From Oceanospirillaceae bacterium UBA2001 (lineage in GTDB: Bacteria > Pseudomonadota > Gammaproteobacteria > Pseudomonadales > Balneatricaceae), in assembly GCA_002335115.1 (NCBI GenBank), contig DDCR01000113.1, forward strand, positions 1-6,946: a stretch of DNA of 6,946 nucleotides, written 5' to 3'. The position numbers were made by a program, and so were the translations under genes. Positions within the stretch are counted from its first letter, which is position 1; each line of letters starts with the position of its first letter. The notes beneath the pieces were generated by a model. The model ran no database searches, had not been told where the DNA came from, and saw nothing but the letters and a program-made list of their open reading frames with translations. Positions 1 to 6,428 of the stretch are shown here, in pieces.

Positions 1-24
1 CACTTCTGCACTCACTTCTGCACT
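1..24. repeat. Two tandem 12-bp repeats inside the lipoprotein gene
   Basis: The plus strand reads CACTTCTGCACT twice in perfect tandem. On the coding (minus) strand this gives the in-frame peptide SAEV-SAEV (residues 200-207 of the lipoprotein). The window ends at the second copy, so the array may continue to the left. Confidence 0.85.
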
Positions 25-621
25 TTGGTTAACATCATGGCCATTAATTAACTGTCTCATGGTTGCTAACTGGCCATGCTTAGGCATAACAAGTGAGGCC
101 CGCGACAAGAACACGCGTGCTTGTTGAACCTTATTTTGCCTTAGACTCGACCGAAGTAATTCATAATAGCGCTCAACAATCTTTTCTAAAGCCGCTACTG
201 CTTTGGTATTATCAGGTTCTTTAGCCAGCACTTTCCTTAAATAATAATATGAGTTGTCACTCTTAGGTGTGGTCAACTTATCTTGCGCAAAGGCCCACCC
301 TGCTTCACCTAACCAAAAAGCAATCGCGTCCGTTGGTTGGTTAGGTGAGCCTACAACTAACGGTGGTTTCACTTCTTGCAAGCCAACTTTTGGCAACACT
401 GTCGGTAACACCTTGGTCTCCATAGGCGCCTTGGCAAGGTTCGCTTCTAGGGGTTTTTCTATAGAGGTTGCTGAAGGGACTTCAACGACCTGTGCAATCA
501 TGGTCGGGGCCTCCTTAGACGAGGTTTGGGTCAATCCAGCGCAGGCTGTTAGAAATAGCGATGCAGTGATTGGAATGACAGCCCTAAGTTTGAGCAAAGG
601 CTGAAGGTATAACAAAGTCAT
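1..621 (-). CDS. Partial TPR-like lipoprotein, unidentified (N-terminal part)
   Basis: Reading the minus strand from the ATG at 621-619 gives 207 codons with no stop before the left edge, so the C-terminus is missing. The N-terminus has a hydrophobic signal segment (about residues 14-26) ending in a lipobox, L24-T25-A26-C27. The residue after Cys is Ala, which by the usual +2 rule favours the outer membrane. Residues 30-98 are a Pro/Val/Lys/Ser-rich, probably disordered linker. Residues 100-190 look like helical TPR-type repeats: the segment around 125-138 contains YYYLRKVLAKEPDN, and a second unit at about 150-183 ends RASLVMP. TPR-like lipoproteins usually act as assembly or scaffold factors in the periplasm; the partner here is unknown. 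It is divergent from aroQ. No strong Shine-Dalgarno sequence precedes the ATG, only a weak GGA about 13 nt upstream. The gene family was not recognised. Confidence 0.8.
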   Translation of the reverse strand, partial: MTLLYLQPLLKLRAVIPITASLFLTACAGLTQTSSKEAPTMIAQVVEVPSATSIEKPLEANLAKAPMETKVLPTVLPKVGLQEVKPPLVVGSPNQPTDAIAFWLGEAGWAFAQDKLTTPKSDNSYYYLRKVLAKEPDNTKAVAALEKIVERYYELLRSSLRQNKVQQARVFLSRASLVMPKHGQLATMRQLINGHDVNQSAEVSAEV

Positions 622-682
622 AAAACATAATCCAAAATTATTTACGCCACCTTAGAGTAACAGACGTAGCAAGACTCCTCTA

Positions 683-696
683 GGTTTAAATAAACC
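683..696. promoter_or_regulatory. Inverted repeat in the lipoprotein/aroQ divergent region
   Basis: GGTTTA-AA-TAAACC is a perfect 6-bp inverted repeat around a 2-bp centre. It lies between the divergent lipoprotein gene and aroQ, just upstream of the candidate aroQ promoter. It could be an operator for a dimeric repressor serving one or both genes. The sequence is AT-rich, so chance is a real alternative, and no known operator consensus was matched. Confidence 0.3.
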
Positions 697-704
697 ATAA
701 AAAC

Positions 705-734
705 TTCGGCAAAATCCCACCAATCTGCTATCAT
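705..734 (+). promoter_or_regulatory. Candidate sigma-70 promoter for aroQ-accBC
   Basis: An extended -10 element (TGC followed by TATCAT at 729-734) lies 18 bp downstream of a weak -35 (TTCGGC, 705-710). Transcription would start near 741 and leave a leader of about 40 nt before the aroQ ATG. A second -10-like hexamer, TATAAT, is present at 739-744 but lacks a convincing -35. This is a sequence-only prediction. Confidence 0.4.
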
Positions 735-779
735 CTCCTATAATCTTCATTGTTTTATGAAAAATTGGAAAAATATTTA

Positions 780-1220
780 ATGGCACAAGTTATGCTTCTT
801 AATGGCCCGAACCTCAACCTTTTAGGCATGAGAGAGCCTGGAATTTATGGCAACTTGACTTTGGCACAGATCGAATCCCAGTGCCAAACTCAGTGTCAAG
901 ACGCTGGTGTTTCCATTAACTGTATGCAAAGTAACGCCGAACATGCCCTCGTAGATGCGATTCATGACGCCCAGCGTCAAGGTGTGCAATTTATCGTGAT
1001 CAATCCAGCCGCTTACACCCACACAAGTGTAGCGCTGCGTGATGCCCTGCTGGGTGTCAATATTCCTTTCATTGAAGTGCACTTAAGTAACGTGCATCAA
1101 CGCGAAAATTTTCGCCATCATTCGTATTTGTCTGATATTGCCGAGGGCGTCATTTGTGGCCTCGGAGTTGATGGATACCGTTTTGCTATAGACGCCGCCA
1201 TTGGTCGTTTGAGCTGTTAA
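780..1220 (+). CDS. aroQ: Type II 3-dehydroquinate dehydratase
   Basis: AroQ dehydrates 3-dehydroquinate to 3-dehydroshikimate, the third step of the cytoplasmic shikimate pathway; the type II enzyme is a dodecamer. The 146-residue length is normal. The signature [19 protein letters not shown] begins at residue 6 and carries the active-site Arg18 and catalytic Tyr23. [16 protein letters not shown] (75-90) is the substrate-binding segment, and [17 protein letters not shown] (99-115) carries catalytic His101. The start chosen is the ATG at 780, which gives the family-typical N-terminus [11 protein letters not shown]. An in-frame TTG at 750 would add ten residues atypical of the family. A weak GGAA lies 9 nt before the ATG. 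It is the first gene of an aroQ-accB-accC run, 28 nt before accB. A small departure from the commonest family sequence is His55 where many homologues have Gly (QSNxEG). Confidence 0.97.
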   Translation: MAQVMLLNGPNLNLLGMREPGIYGNLTLAQIESQCQTQCQDAGVSINCMQSNAEHALVDAIHDAQRQGVQFIVINPAAYTHTSVALRDALLGVNIPFIEVHLSNVHQRENFRHHSYLSDIAEGVICGLGVDGYRFAIDAAIGRLSC

Positions 1221-1248
1221 TTATCATTTAAAAAAATAGAGAGATCCC

Positions 1249-1710
1249 ATGGACATTCGTAAAGTTAAAAAACTCATCGAGTTACTAGAAGAGTCTGACA
1301 TTAACGAAATAGAAATTAAAGAAGGCGAAGAGTCTGTGCGCATTAGCCGAGCCTCATCCGCCATGATGGTGGCAGCAGCAGCTCCAGCCATGCAAGCTGC
1401 CCCACTGATGCAAGCTGCTCCTGCCATTCAAGCTGCACCAGCTATTGTTGCTGCACCCAGTGTGCCAGAAGTTATTGGACATACTGTGAATTCTCCCATG
1501 GTGGGCACCTTTTACCGTTGCCCATCTCCAGGCGCCCCTGCGTTTTCAGAAGTAGGCCAAACAGTTAAAGAGGGTGATGTCATTTGTATCATCGAAGCAA
1601 TGAAGATGATGAATCAAATTGAAGCTGATAAATCGGGTACTGTGACTGCAATTCTGGTCGCAGACGGCGAAGCTGTTGAGTTTGATCAACCTCTGGTCAC
1701 CATAGCCTAA
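1249..1710 (+). CDS. accB: Acetyl-CoA carboxylase biotin carboxyl carrier protein
   Basis: AccB carries the biotin that shuttles carboxyl groups between biotin carboxylase (AccC) and the carboxyltransferase (AccAD), making malonyl-CoA for fatty-acid synthesis. The protein has 153 residues, close to the E. coli length. Residues 1-35 form the N-terminal region that contacts AccC. Residues 38-72 are an Ala/Pro/Met/Gln-rich flexible linker. Residues 78-153 form the biotinyl domain, with the biotin-accepting lysine K119 in EAMKMM. The thumb insertion characteristic of this family is present at about 91-98 (CPSPGAPA). A GAGAG Shine-Dalgarno sequence precedes the ATG. The accC start follows 15 nt after the stop, so the two are surely co-transcribed. 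AccB autoregulates accBC in E. coli; whether it does here cannot be read from the sequence. Confidence 0.98.
   Translation: MDIRKVKKLIELLEESDINEIEIKEGEESVRISRASSAMMVAAAAPAMQAAPLMQAAPAIQAAPAIVAAPSVPEVIGHTVNSPMVGTFYRCPSPGAPAFSEVGQTVKEGDVICIIEAMKMMNQIEADKSGTVTAILVADGEAVEFDQPLVTIA
1387..1458 (+). repeat. Four 18-bp imperfect repeats encoding the AccB linker
   Basis: Four consecutive six-codon units encode [18 protein letters not shown] and AIVAAP (AccB residues 47-70). They make up most of the flexible linker between the N-terminal and biotinyl domains. Third-position differences between units show that the repeat is not a very recent duplication. Confidence 0.8.
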
Positions 1711-1725
1711 CACCGGAGCTGTCTC

Positions 1726-3066
1726 ATGTTAGAAAAAGTTGTTATTGCGAACCGTGGAGAAATTGCCTTACGTATTTTACGTGCCTGCAAAGAGCTTGGC
1801 ATCCAAACTGTTGCCGTGCACTCCAAAGCAGACAAAGACCTCATGCACGTTCGTTTGGCGGATGAAGCCGTGTGTATTGGCCCTAACTCCTCTACGGAAA
1901 GTTATTTAAACATTCCTCGTATTTTATCTGCAGCAGAAGTCACTCACGCTACAGGCATTCACCCAGGCTATGGTTTTTTAGCTGAGAATGCTGACTTTGC
2001 AGAAATGGTCGAAAGCAGTGGTTTTACCTTTATTGGGCCTACCGCAGCTACGATCCGCATTATGGGCGATAAAGTGGCAGCCATTGCTGCAATGCAAAAG
2101 TCAGGAGTGCCCACTGTACCGGGCTCCAACGGACCCTTAGATGATGATGAAGAACGAACCAAGCGTATTGCTAAGCGCATTGGCTATCCCGTTATTATAA
2201 AAGCCTCTGCTGGTGGCGGTGGGCGTGGCATGCGCGTGGTGCACGACGAAGAAACTCTTATTACTTCCATCATGGTGACCAAAGCAGAAGCCAAAGGTGC
2301 GTTTGGTAACGACATTGTCTATATGGAGAAGTTCTTACAGAATCCCCGCCATGTCGAAGTGCAAATTTTAGCCGATGGTCAAGGTGGTGTAATTCACCTG
2401 TATGACCGTGATTGTTCAATGCAAAGGCGTCATCAAAAAGTGGTTGAAGAAGCGCCAGCACCCCATATGGATGCCGTTGCCCAAGCCCAAGTGCTTAAAA
2501 GCTGTACCGATGCTTGTCTTGAAATTGGCTACCGTGGTGCTGGCACCTTTGAGTTCTTGTATGAAGATGGTGGTTTTTACTTCATCGAGATGAATACTCG
2601 CGTGCAGGTGGAACATCCAGTCACAGAAATGATCACTGGCGTAGACATCATCAAAGAGCAGTTACGCATGGCTAGTGGTTATCCATTGTCTGTTAAACAA
2701 GAAGATGTGTCAGTGAAAGGCCACGCGTTTGAGTGTCGAATTAACGCTGAAGATGCCCAGACGTTTATGCCAAGTCCAGGCAAAGTCACACAGTTCCATG
2801 CCCCTGGAGGTCTGGGGGTCAGGGTGGATTCACATATTTACAGTGGATATACAGTGCCGCCTTTTTATGACTCAATGATTGCTAAAGTCATTACCCACGC
2901 CGCCACCCGCAAACAAGCGTTAAAACGCATGGAAGTGGCTTTAGATGAAATGATCATTGACGGCATTAAGACCAATATCCCCCTCCAAAAAGAAATTGTA
3001 CGAGATGCATTGTTTGCTGAAGGGGGCGTTAACATCCATTACCTAGAGAAAAAACTAGGACTTTAA
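1726..3066 (+). CDS. accC: Acetyl-CoA carboxylase biotin carboxylase subunit
   Basis: AccC is the ATP-dependent enzyme that carboxylates the biotin on AccB using bicarbonate, the first half-reaction of acetyl-CoA carboxylase in the cytoplasm. The protein has 446 residues (E. coli about 449). The N-terminal biotin-carboxylase domain begins [19 protein letters not shown]. The ATP-grasp domain has K116, K159 and the glycine loop at 163-166. The catalytic set K238, E276, E288, N290, R292, E296 and R338 falls at the same numbers as in the E. coli enzyme, with motif [14 protein letters not shown] at 288-301. The C-terminal domain is complete. The start is supported by CGGAG 7 nt before the ATG. It is the last gene of aroQ-accB-accC, before a hairpin terminator. 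Confidence 0.99.
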   Translation: MLEKVVIANRGEIALRILRACKELGIQTVAVHSKADKDLMHVRLADEAVCIGPNSSTESYLNIPRILSAAEVTHATGIHPGYGFLAENADFAEMVESSGFTFIGPTAATIRIMGDKVAAIAAMQKSGVPTVPGSNGPLDDDEERTKRIAKRIGYPVIIKASAGGGGRGMRVVHDEETLITSIMVTKAEAKGAFGNDIVYMEKFLQNPRHVEVQILADGQGGVIHLYDRDCSMQRRHQKVVEEAPAPHMDAVAQAQVLKSCTDACLEIGYRGAGTFEFLYEDGGFYFIEMNTRVQVEHPVTEMITGVDIIKEQLRMASGYPLSVKQEDVSVKGHAFECRINAEDAQTFMPSPGKVTQFHAPGGLGVRVDSHIYSGYTVPPFYDSMIAKVITHAATRKQALKRMEVALDEMIIDGIKTNIPLQKEIVRDALFAEGGVNIHYLEKKLGL

Positions 3067-3077
3067 ATCTGCGTTCT

Positions 3078-3097
3078 TTTTGGCCTCCTAGCCAAAA
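3078..3097 (+). other. Short hairpin just after accC
   Basis: TTTTGGC and GCCAAAA form a perfect 7-bp stem around the loop CTCCTA, starting 11 nt after the accC stop. No T-run follows, so it is not a classical terminator. It might protect the 3' end of the accC message or cause pausing. Confidence 0.4.
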
Positions 3098-3163
3098 TAC
3101 CCTTGAGATTATAGGTTGACCTTGAACATGGGTGGCTTGGACCTAGTGAATTAAAGTAAAGTT

Positions 3164-3220
3164 AAAAGGGCAAAGTGAAGGCATTTACATTCAGTGAATG
3201 CCCTGCTTTAGCCCTTTTTT
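3164..3220 (+). terminator. Long composite rho-independent terminator between accC and prmA
   Basis: The outer stem pairs AAAAGGGC (3164-3171) with GCCCTTTT (3211-3218) and continues as AAAG (3172-3175) with CTTT (3206-3209) past one bulged A. After an internal loop, the inner stem pairs GGCATTTAC (3180-3188) with GTGAATGCC (3194-3202), with one T-G mismatch that is a wobble in RNA and a 5-nt loop. Six T residues (3215-3220) end it. The A-run on the 5' side means it could also work on the opposite strand. It probably ends the acc transcript and separates it from prmA. Confidence 0.82.
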
Positions 3221-3260
3221 ATCGCCGTAATATCACACGCATTAGTCTATAGAGGTCAAA

Positions 3261-4154
3261 ATGCCCTGGGTACAACTTACTTTATCATCTAGCCCCGAAA
3301 ATTCTGAATTTTTGGAAGATATGTTACTTCTGTGTGGTGCAGGGGCTGTAAGCATGCTGGATGGTGCAGACCAACCGGTGTTTGAACCAATTAAGGGTAC
3401 CACGCCATTGTGGCAGGATACGCAGGTCATGGGTTTGTTCGAAGCTGACACAGATGCTGATGCGTTATTAGATTACCTAGGTAACGGTTGGAAAGCCACT
3501 TTTGCAAACGCACCATTTCCAAATTATAAGCTCGAAATTCTCGAAGACAAAGATTGGGAAAGGCAGTGGATGGATCGTTTTGAGCCACTTAAATTCGGCA
3601 GTCGTTTGTGGGTTTGCCCAAGCTGGAAACCGGTTCCAGACCCCATGGCAGTTAACCTTATGTTGGATCCAGGTTTAGCCTTCGGTACGGGCAGTCATCC
3701 CACCACAGCTTTGTGTTTACAATGGATTGCAGAGCAAGATTGGCAAGGTAAAACAGTGATTGATTATGGTTGTGGCTCAGGCATTTTAGCTATTGGCGCT
3801 ATGCTCATGGGCGCAAAACGGGTCTTGGGTGTAGATAACGATACGCAAGCGCTCACTGCCACCAAAGACAATGCCCAACGCAACGGTATTGCGGCACAAG
3901 CTATTCCTGTTTTCTTACCTGAAAATACCCCCAAAGAGGCGGTAGATGTCATGCTTGCTAACATTCTAGCGGGCCCATTGATTGATATGGCTGCGCACTT
4001 GGCTGAACTCACTAAAGCCAGGGGATTAATCACCTTATCTGGCATTCTTGAACAACAGGCTGATGCTGTGGTTAAGGCTTATTCACCATGGTTTGATATG
4101 CACACGGTCGCCTCTAAAGACGAGTGGGTTCGTATTGACGGCATAAAGCGCTAA
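3261..4154 (+). CDS. prmA: Ribosomal protein L11 methyltransferase
   Basis: PrmA trimethylates ribosomal protein L11 using S-adenosylmethionine in the cytoplasm. The protein has 297 residues (E. coli 293). An N-terminal L11-recognition domain (about 1-100) begins MPWVQLTL. The linker region has KDWERQWMDRFEPL (97-110), then LDPGLAFGTGSHPTT (135-149), characteristic of PrmA. The SAM-binding loop is DYGCGSG (168-174), the acidic end of strand 2 is VDND (191-194), and the post-catalytic motif is NILAGPL (234-240). The C-terminus SKDEWVRIDGIKR is typical. An AGAGG Shine-Dalgarno sequence at 3251-3255 supports the start. It follows a terminator, so it needs its own promoter; a TAATAT at 3228-3233 could be a -10 but has no convincing -35. 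A permease gene follows 6 nt after the stop. Confidence 0.98.
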   Translation: MPWVQLTLSSSPENSEFLEDMLLLCGAGAVSMLDGADQPVFEPIKGTTPLWQDTQVMGLFEADTDADALLDYLGNGWKATFANAPFPNYKLEILEDKDWERQWMDRFEPLKFGSRLWVCPSWKPVPDPMAVNLMLDPGLAFGTGSHPTTALCLQWIAEQDWQGKTVIDYGCGSGILAIGAMLMGAKRVLGVDNDTQALTATKDNAQRNGIAAQAIPVFLPENTPKEAVDVMLANILAGPLIDMAAHLAELTKARGLITLSGILEQQADAVVKAYSPWFDMHTVASKDEWVRIDGIKR

Positions 4155-4160
4155 TATCTT

Positions 4161-4910
4161 ATGGATTTCAGTAGCACACAAATCCTAGTCATTAGCGGTA
4201 TTTTTGTCTGGTCTGGTTTTGTGCGCGCTGGTTTAGGCTTTGGTGGCGCCGCTCTCGCCCTGCCCTTGATGCTCTTAGTCACTGACAAGCCATTATTCTT
4301 TTTACCTATTATCGCAACCCACTTACTTATTTTTTCTGGCATCACCACAGGCCTGCGCTTCAAACACGTCGACCATGGGTTTTTGAGGGAATCATTAACT
4401 TGGATGATGGTCCCTAAACTTATCGGCGTCATAGGATTACTGAGCTTACCCACCCAATGGATGGTGGCATTTATTTATGCCATTACCGGTTTTTATGCAG
4501 TCACCTGGATTATTAAATGGGAGATTAAGAGTCAATCTCCGTGGGTCGATCGTTTACTATATATTGTTGGCGGCTATTTTAGTGGCGCTTCATTAATTGG
4601 CGCACCCCTCATCGTGGCCGTAGCCGTTCGAAAAATGGCCATATCAGCCTACCGTGATACCCTCTTTGTTTTGTGGTTCATCCTTGTTGTCATCAAAATG
4701 TTAGCCTTTGCTATTGCTGGGGTAGATTTACAGTGGCAGTGGTCCTTGGCACTTTTGATACCGGCGGCCTGTGGCCATATGCTGGGACTTAAATTTCATA
4801 AGCTCATGCTTACCCGTGATGCCCAAGTGGTGCGTCAGTGGCTTGGGGTGTGTTTGTTAGGCGTCATTGGTTTGGCTTTGTCGAAATATTTATTAGCCAC
4901 ACCACTCTAA
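4161..4910 (+). CDS. TauE/SafE (COG0730)-family membrane permease, first of two
   Basis: This is a 249-residue integral membrane protein with about eight hydrophobic segments (roughly 7-26, 31-41, 45-65, 83-97, 99-119, 134-158, 167-187, 192-210 and 226-245, some perhaps merging). The N-half motif GLGFGGAALALPL (24-36) and the C-half counterpart GGYFSGASLIGAPL (137-150) show the internal two-fold repeat of the TauE/SafE superfamily. Members are linked to export or import of sulfite, sulfoacetate, sulfonates or other organic anions; the substrate here cannot be told. The ATG at 4161 is the first possible start, since the prmA TAA lies in the same frame just upstream. There is no Shine-Dalgarno sequence, which suggests translational coupling to prmA. 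It differs clearly from the next permease, so the pair is not a recent duplication. Confidence 0.88.
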   Translation: MDFSSTQILVISGIFVWSGFVRAGLGFGGAALALPLMLLVTDKPLFFLPIIATHLLIFSGITTGLRFKHVDHGFLRESLTWMMVPKLIGVIGLLSLPTQWMVAFIYAITGFYAVTWIIKWEIKSQSPWVDRLLYIVGGYFSGASLIGAPLIVAVAVRKMAISAYRDTLFVLWFILVVIKMLAFAIAGVDLQWQWSLALLIPAACGHMLGLKFHKLMLTRDAQVVRQWLGVCLLGVIGLALSKYLLATPL

Positions 4911-4930
4911 CGGAAGCTAAACTTCAAGGC

Positions 4931-4954
4931 CAGGGGCTCAGGGGCTCAGGGGTT
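4931..4954. repeat. Three tandem 8-bp repeats between the two permease genes
   Basis: CAGGGGCT, CAGGGGCT and CAGGGGTT follow one another without gaps, 24 bp before the second permease start. The G-rich array is in the 68-bp space between the permeases. It may be a slippage product or a binding site. The 8-mer GGGGCTCA found in it recurs at 5781-5788, on the other side of the second permease gene. Confidence 0.75.
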
Positions 4955-4978
4955 AGACATTAGCGTAGGACTTATTTT

Positions 4979-5743
4979 ATGCCCAGCCTAGAACTATTAA
5001 TGTTACTTTTTTTAATTGCAGCGGTTGCGGGTTGGGTGGATACCTTGGCCGGTGGCGGTGGGTTAATTACTGTGCCCACTTTACTCCTAACCGGCATGTC
5101 GCCCTCCATGGCCATCGCAACCAATAAACTGCAAGGCTCTATGGGTACTTTTGTGGCTTCGCTTTATTTTGTCAGGACTCAGTTTGTCTGTTTAAATGAA
5201 ATGAAAGGAATGATCACTCTCACCTTTATTGGCTCAGTGTTAGGGAGTTGGTTGTTATTGCAAATTGACTCGAACAAACTTGTCCTATTTCTGCCGTTTC
5301 TTTTGATGGCCATGGGACTCTACGTTCTGCTTTCCCCAAACTTTAACGATGAACAAAAGCAGCAGAAATTATCAAGACTCTGCTTCATGCTCGTGTTATG
5401 CCCATTATTAGGCTTTTATGATGGTTTCTTTGGTCCAGGAACAGGCAGTTTAATGGCTCTCGCTTTCGTTTCAGTGTTGGGTTTTGGACTTTCAAAAGGC
5501 ACAGCTCAAGCCAAGATACTCAACTTAACCAGCAACGTTGCTGCTTTACTCTATTTCATCATATTTGGAGAGGTGGCTTGGGTTATTGGCGGAGTCATGG
5601 CCGTAGGCCAATTATTAGGTTCATCCATTGGTGCCCGCATGGTGATGAGCAAAGGTGCAAGGCTTATAAAACCAGTGGTGGTGATCGTTTGTTTTGGGAT
5701 GAGCATTAATATTCTAATCAAGCATTACCCAATGGCATTTTAA
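4979..5743 (+). CDS. TauE/SafE-family permease, YfcA-like
   Basis: This 254-residue membrane protein resembles E. coli YfcA, an inner-membrane protein of the TauE/SafE superfamily with no firm substrate. The N-half signature GWVDTLAGGGGLITVPTLL (18-36), then ATNKLQGSMG (47-56), and the C-half signature GFYDGFFGPGTGSLM (145-159) are characteristic of the YfcA branch. Hydrophobic segments lie at about 5-35, 42-65, 78-95, 100-119, 134-168, 182-198, 200-218 and 231-247. The start is supported by AGGA at 4967-4970, 8 nt before the ATG. It lies 68 nt after the first permease in the same direction, so co-transcription is likely but not certain. Possible roles include uptake or efflux of a sulfur-containing or organic anion. 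The gene symbol is left empty because orthology to yfcA is not proven. Confidence 0.9.
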   Translation: MPSLELLMLLFLIAAVAGWVDTLAGGGGLITVPTLLLTGMSPSMAIATNKLQGSMGTFVASLYFVRTQFVCLNEMKGMITLTFIGSVLGSWLLLQIDSNKLVLFLPFLLMAMGLYVLLSPNFNDEQKQQKLSRLCFMLVLCPLLGFYDGFFGPGTGSLMALAFVSVLGFGLSKGTAQAKILNLTSNVAALLYFIIFGEVAWVIGGVMAVGQLLGSSIGARMVMSKGARLIKPVVVIVCFGMSINILIKHYPMAF

Positions 5744-5779
5744 CCGAATGTTGCTATTACCCTGACCCAAAGCATAAGT

Positions 5780-5806
5780 GGGGGCTCACTAGTCAGTGAA
5801 CTCCCC
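5780..5806. terminator. Imperfect hairpin between convergent genes
   Basis: GGGG (5781-5784) pairs with CCCC (5803-5806), and TCACT (5786-5790) pairs with AGTGA (5795-5799) around the loop AGTC, with a small internal loop. It lies in the 74-bp gap between the convergent permease and NTF2-like genes, where a bidirectional terminator would be expected. No T-run follows on either strand, so termination strength is doubtful. Confidence 0.4.
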
Positions 5807-5817
5807 AAAGGCATATC

Positions 5818-6147
5818 TTAATTCAAGGATGTCGCGCCAGTTTCGAAGCGAATCACTTTGCCGTCTTTAATCATAGCAACAGCCATAACGGCTTCTTTCG
5901 TGTCGTCTGGGTAAGACATGAACATGTGTTGCACCATAATGTCATCGTTCTCATAAATACAGCGAGATGAGTCTCGAATAAACTTATCATTGGCCATCAT
6001 ACCAGTCATCATTTCACCCCATTCACTTTTAGAGAAACTGTTACCTGATTTGTGAAACACAACTACAAAGTCATCATGCAGCAAATCTAAATAAGCTTCT
6101 ACATTTTTATCGTCAAACGTTTTTTCAAGTTTTTCATAAAGTGTCAT
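5818..6147 (-). CDS. Small NTF2-like / SnoaL-fold protein, function unknown
   Basis: This 109-residue soluble protein has no signal peptide or membrane segment. It begins MTLYEKLEKTFDDKNVEAYL, followed by DLLHDDFVVVFHKSG (21-35), and ends with strand-like GKVIRFETGATSLN. This layout, with a long N-terminal helix, an LLHDDF turn and an amphipathic sheet, is typical of the NTF2-like superfamily (SnoaL, DUF4440 and relatives), in which the cone-shaped pocket binds a small ligand or acts as an isomerase, hydratase or dimerisation module. No specific catalytic set could be assigned; His24, Asp25-26, His32 and His74 are candidate pocket residues. AGGA about 10 nt before the ATG supports the start. 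It is convergent with the YfcA-like gene and divergent from dusB. Family assignment is by pattern only. Confidence 0.8.
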   Translation of the reverse strand: MTLYEKLEKTFDDKNVEAYLDLLHDDFVVVFHKSGNSFSKSEWGEMMTGMMANDKFIRDSSRCIYENDDIMVQHMFMSYPDDTKEAVMAVAMIKDGKVIRFETGATSLN

Positions 6148-6230
6148 TATAATTATTCCTTTTATTAAATTAGATTAAGCACGTTACCTGCAAGATTTCA
6201 GTCTACTACTACAGCTTATTCATCTTTTAG

Positions 6231-6249
6231 AGTGCTGAATACTAGCACT
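6231..6249. promoter_or_regulatory. Inverted repeat upstream of the NTF2-like gene
   Basis: AGTGCT (6231-6236) and AGCACT (6244-6249) are perfect 6-bp arms around a 7-bp spacer, about 85 bp upstream of the NTF2-like gene start. On the minus strand it overlaps a weak promoter-like arrangement (TTCAAG, 18 bp, TAAAAG). It might be an operator for a dimeric regulator. No known consensus was matched. Confidence 0.3.
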
Positions 6250-6379
6250 TGAAGGCAGTCTAACATAGTTCACTTTCTGTACTAATATTTAGCTCTATAA
6301 ATTAAAGGTCGCCTCGATGGGTTCAAGATAGGTCACAACATATAGAAACCCTTTGCATCAAAAAATACTTAAATTGCGG

Positions 6380-6393
6380 ATTAAGGCCTTAAT
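6380..6393. promoter_or_regulatory. 14-bp perfect palindrome upstream of dusB
   Basis: ATTAAGGCCTTAAT is a perfect palindrome with no spacer, centred about 42 bp upstream of the -35 of the predicted dusB promoter. Its position suits an activator or repressor site. Being spacerless, it would not form a useful RNA hairpin, so a DNA-level role is more plausible if it is functional. Confidence 0.35.
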
Positions 6394-6428
6394 GTGAGCT
6401 CATATAGCCAGTTACACTGCCAGATCAG

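Noticed and set aside
254..604. Plus-strand open frame of 116 codons
   Set aside because: It is antisense to the lipoprotein frame, which has a lipobox and TPR-like pattern; the plus-strand product has no recognisable motif.
739..744. TATAAT as the main aroQ -10
   Set aside because: Perfect hexamer, but no acceptable -35 at 16-18 bp; the extended -10 ten bases upstream is better supported.
750..779. Upstream TTG start for aroQ
   Set aside because: The added residues are not part of the family, and the ATG at 780 gives the usual AroQ N-terminus.
822..1082. Minus-strand frame inside aroQ
   Set aside because: Shadow of a fully conserved gene; no motif and no ribosome-binding site of note.
3228..3233. 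TAATAT as a prmA -10
   Set aside because: Position is suitable, but the -35 region falls inside the terminator stem and does not resemble TTGACA, so it is not listed as a promoter.
4931..4954. Possible CRISPR or REP element
   Set aside because: The repeats are 8 bp with no spacers and occur in only one small cluster.
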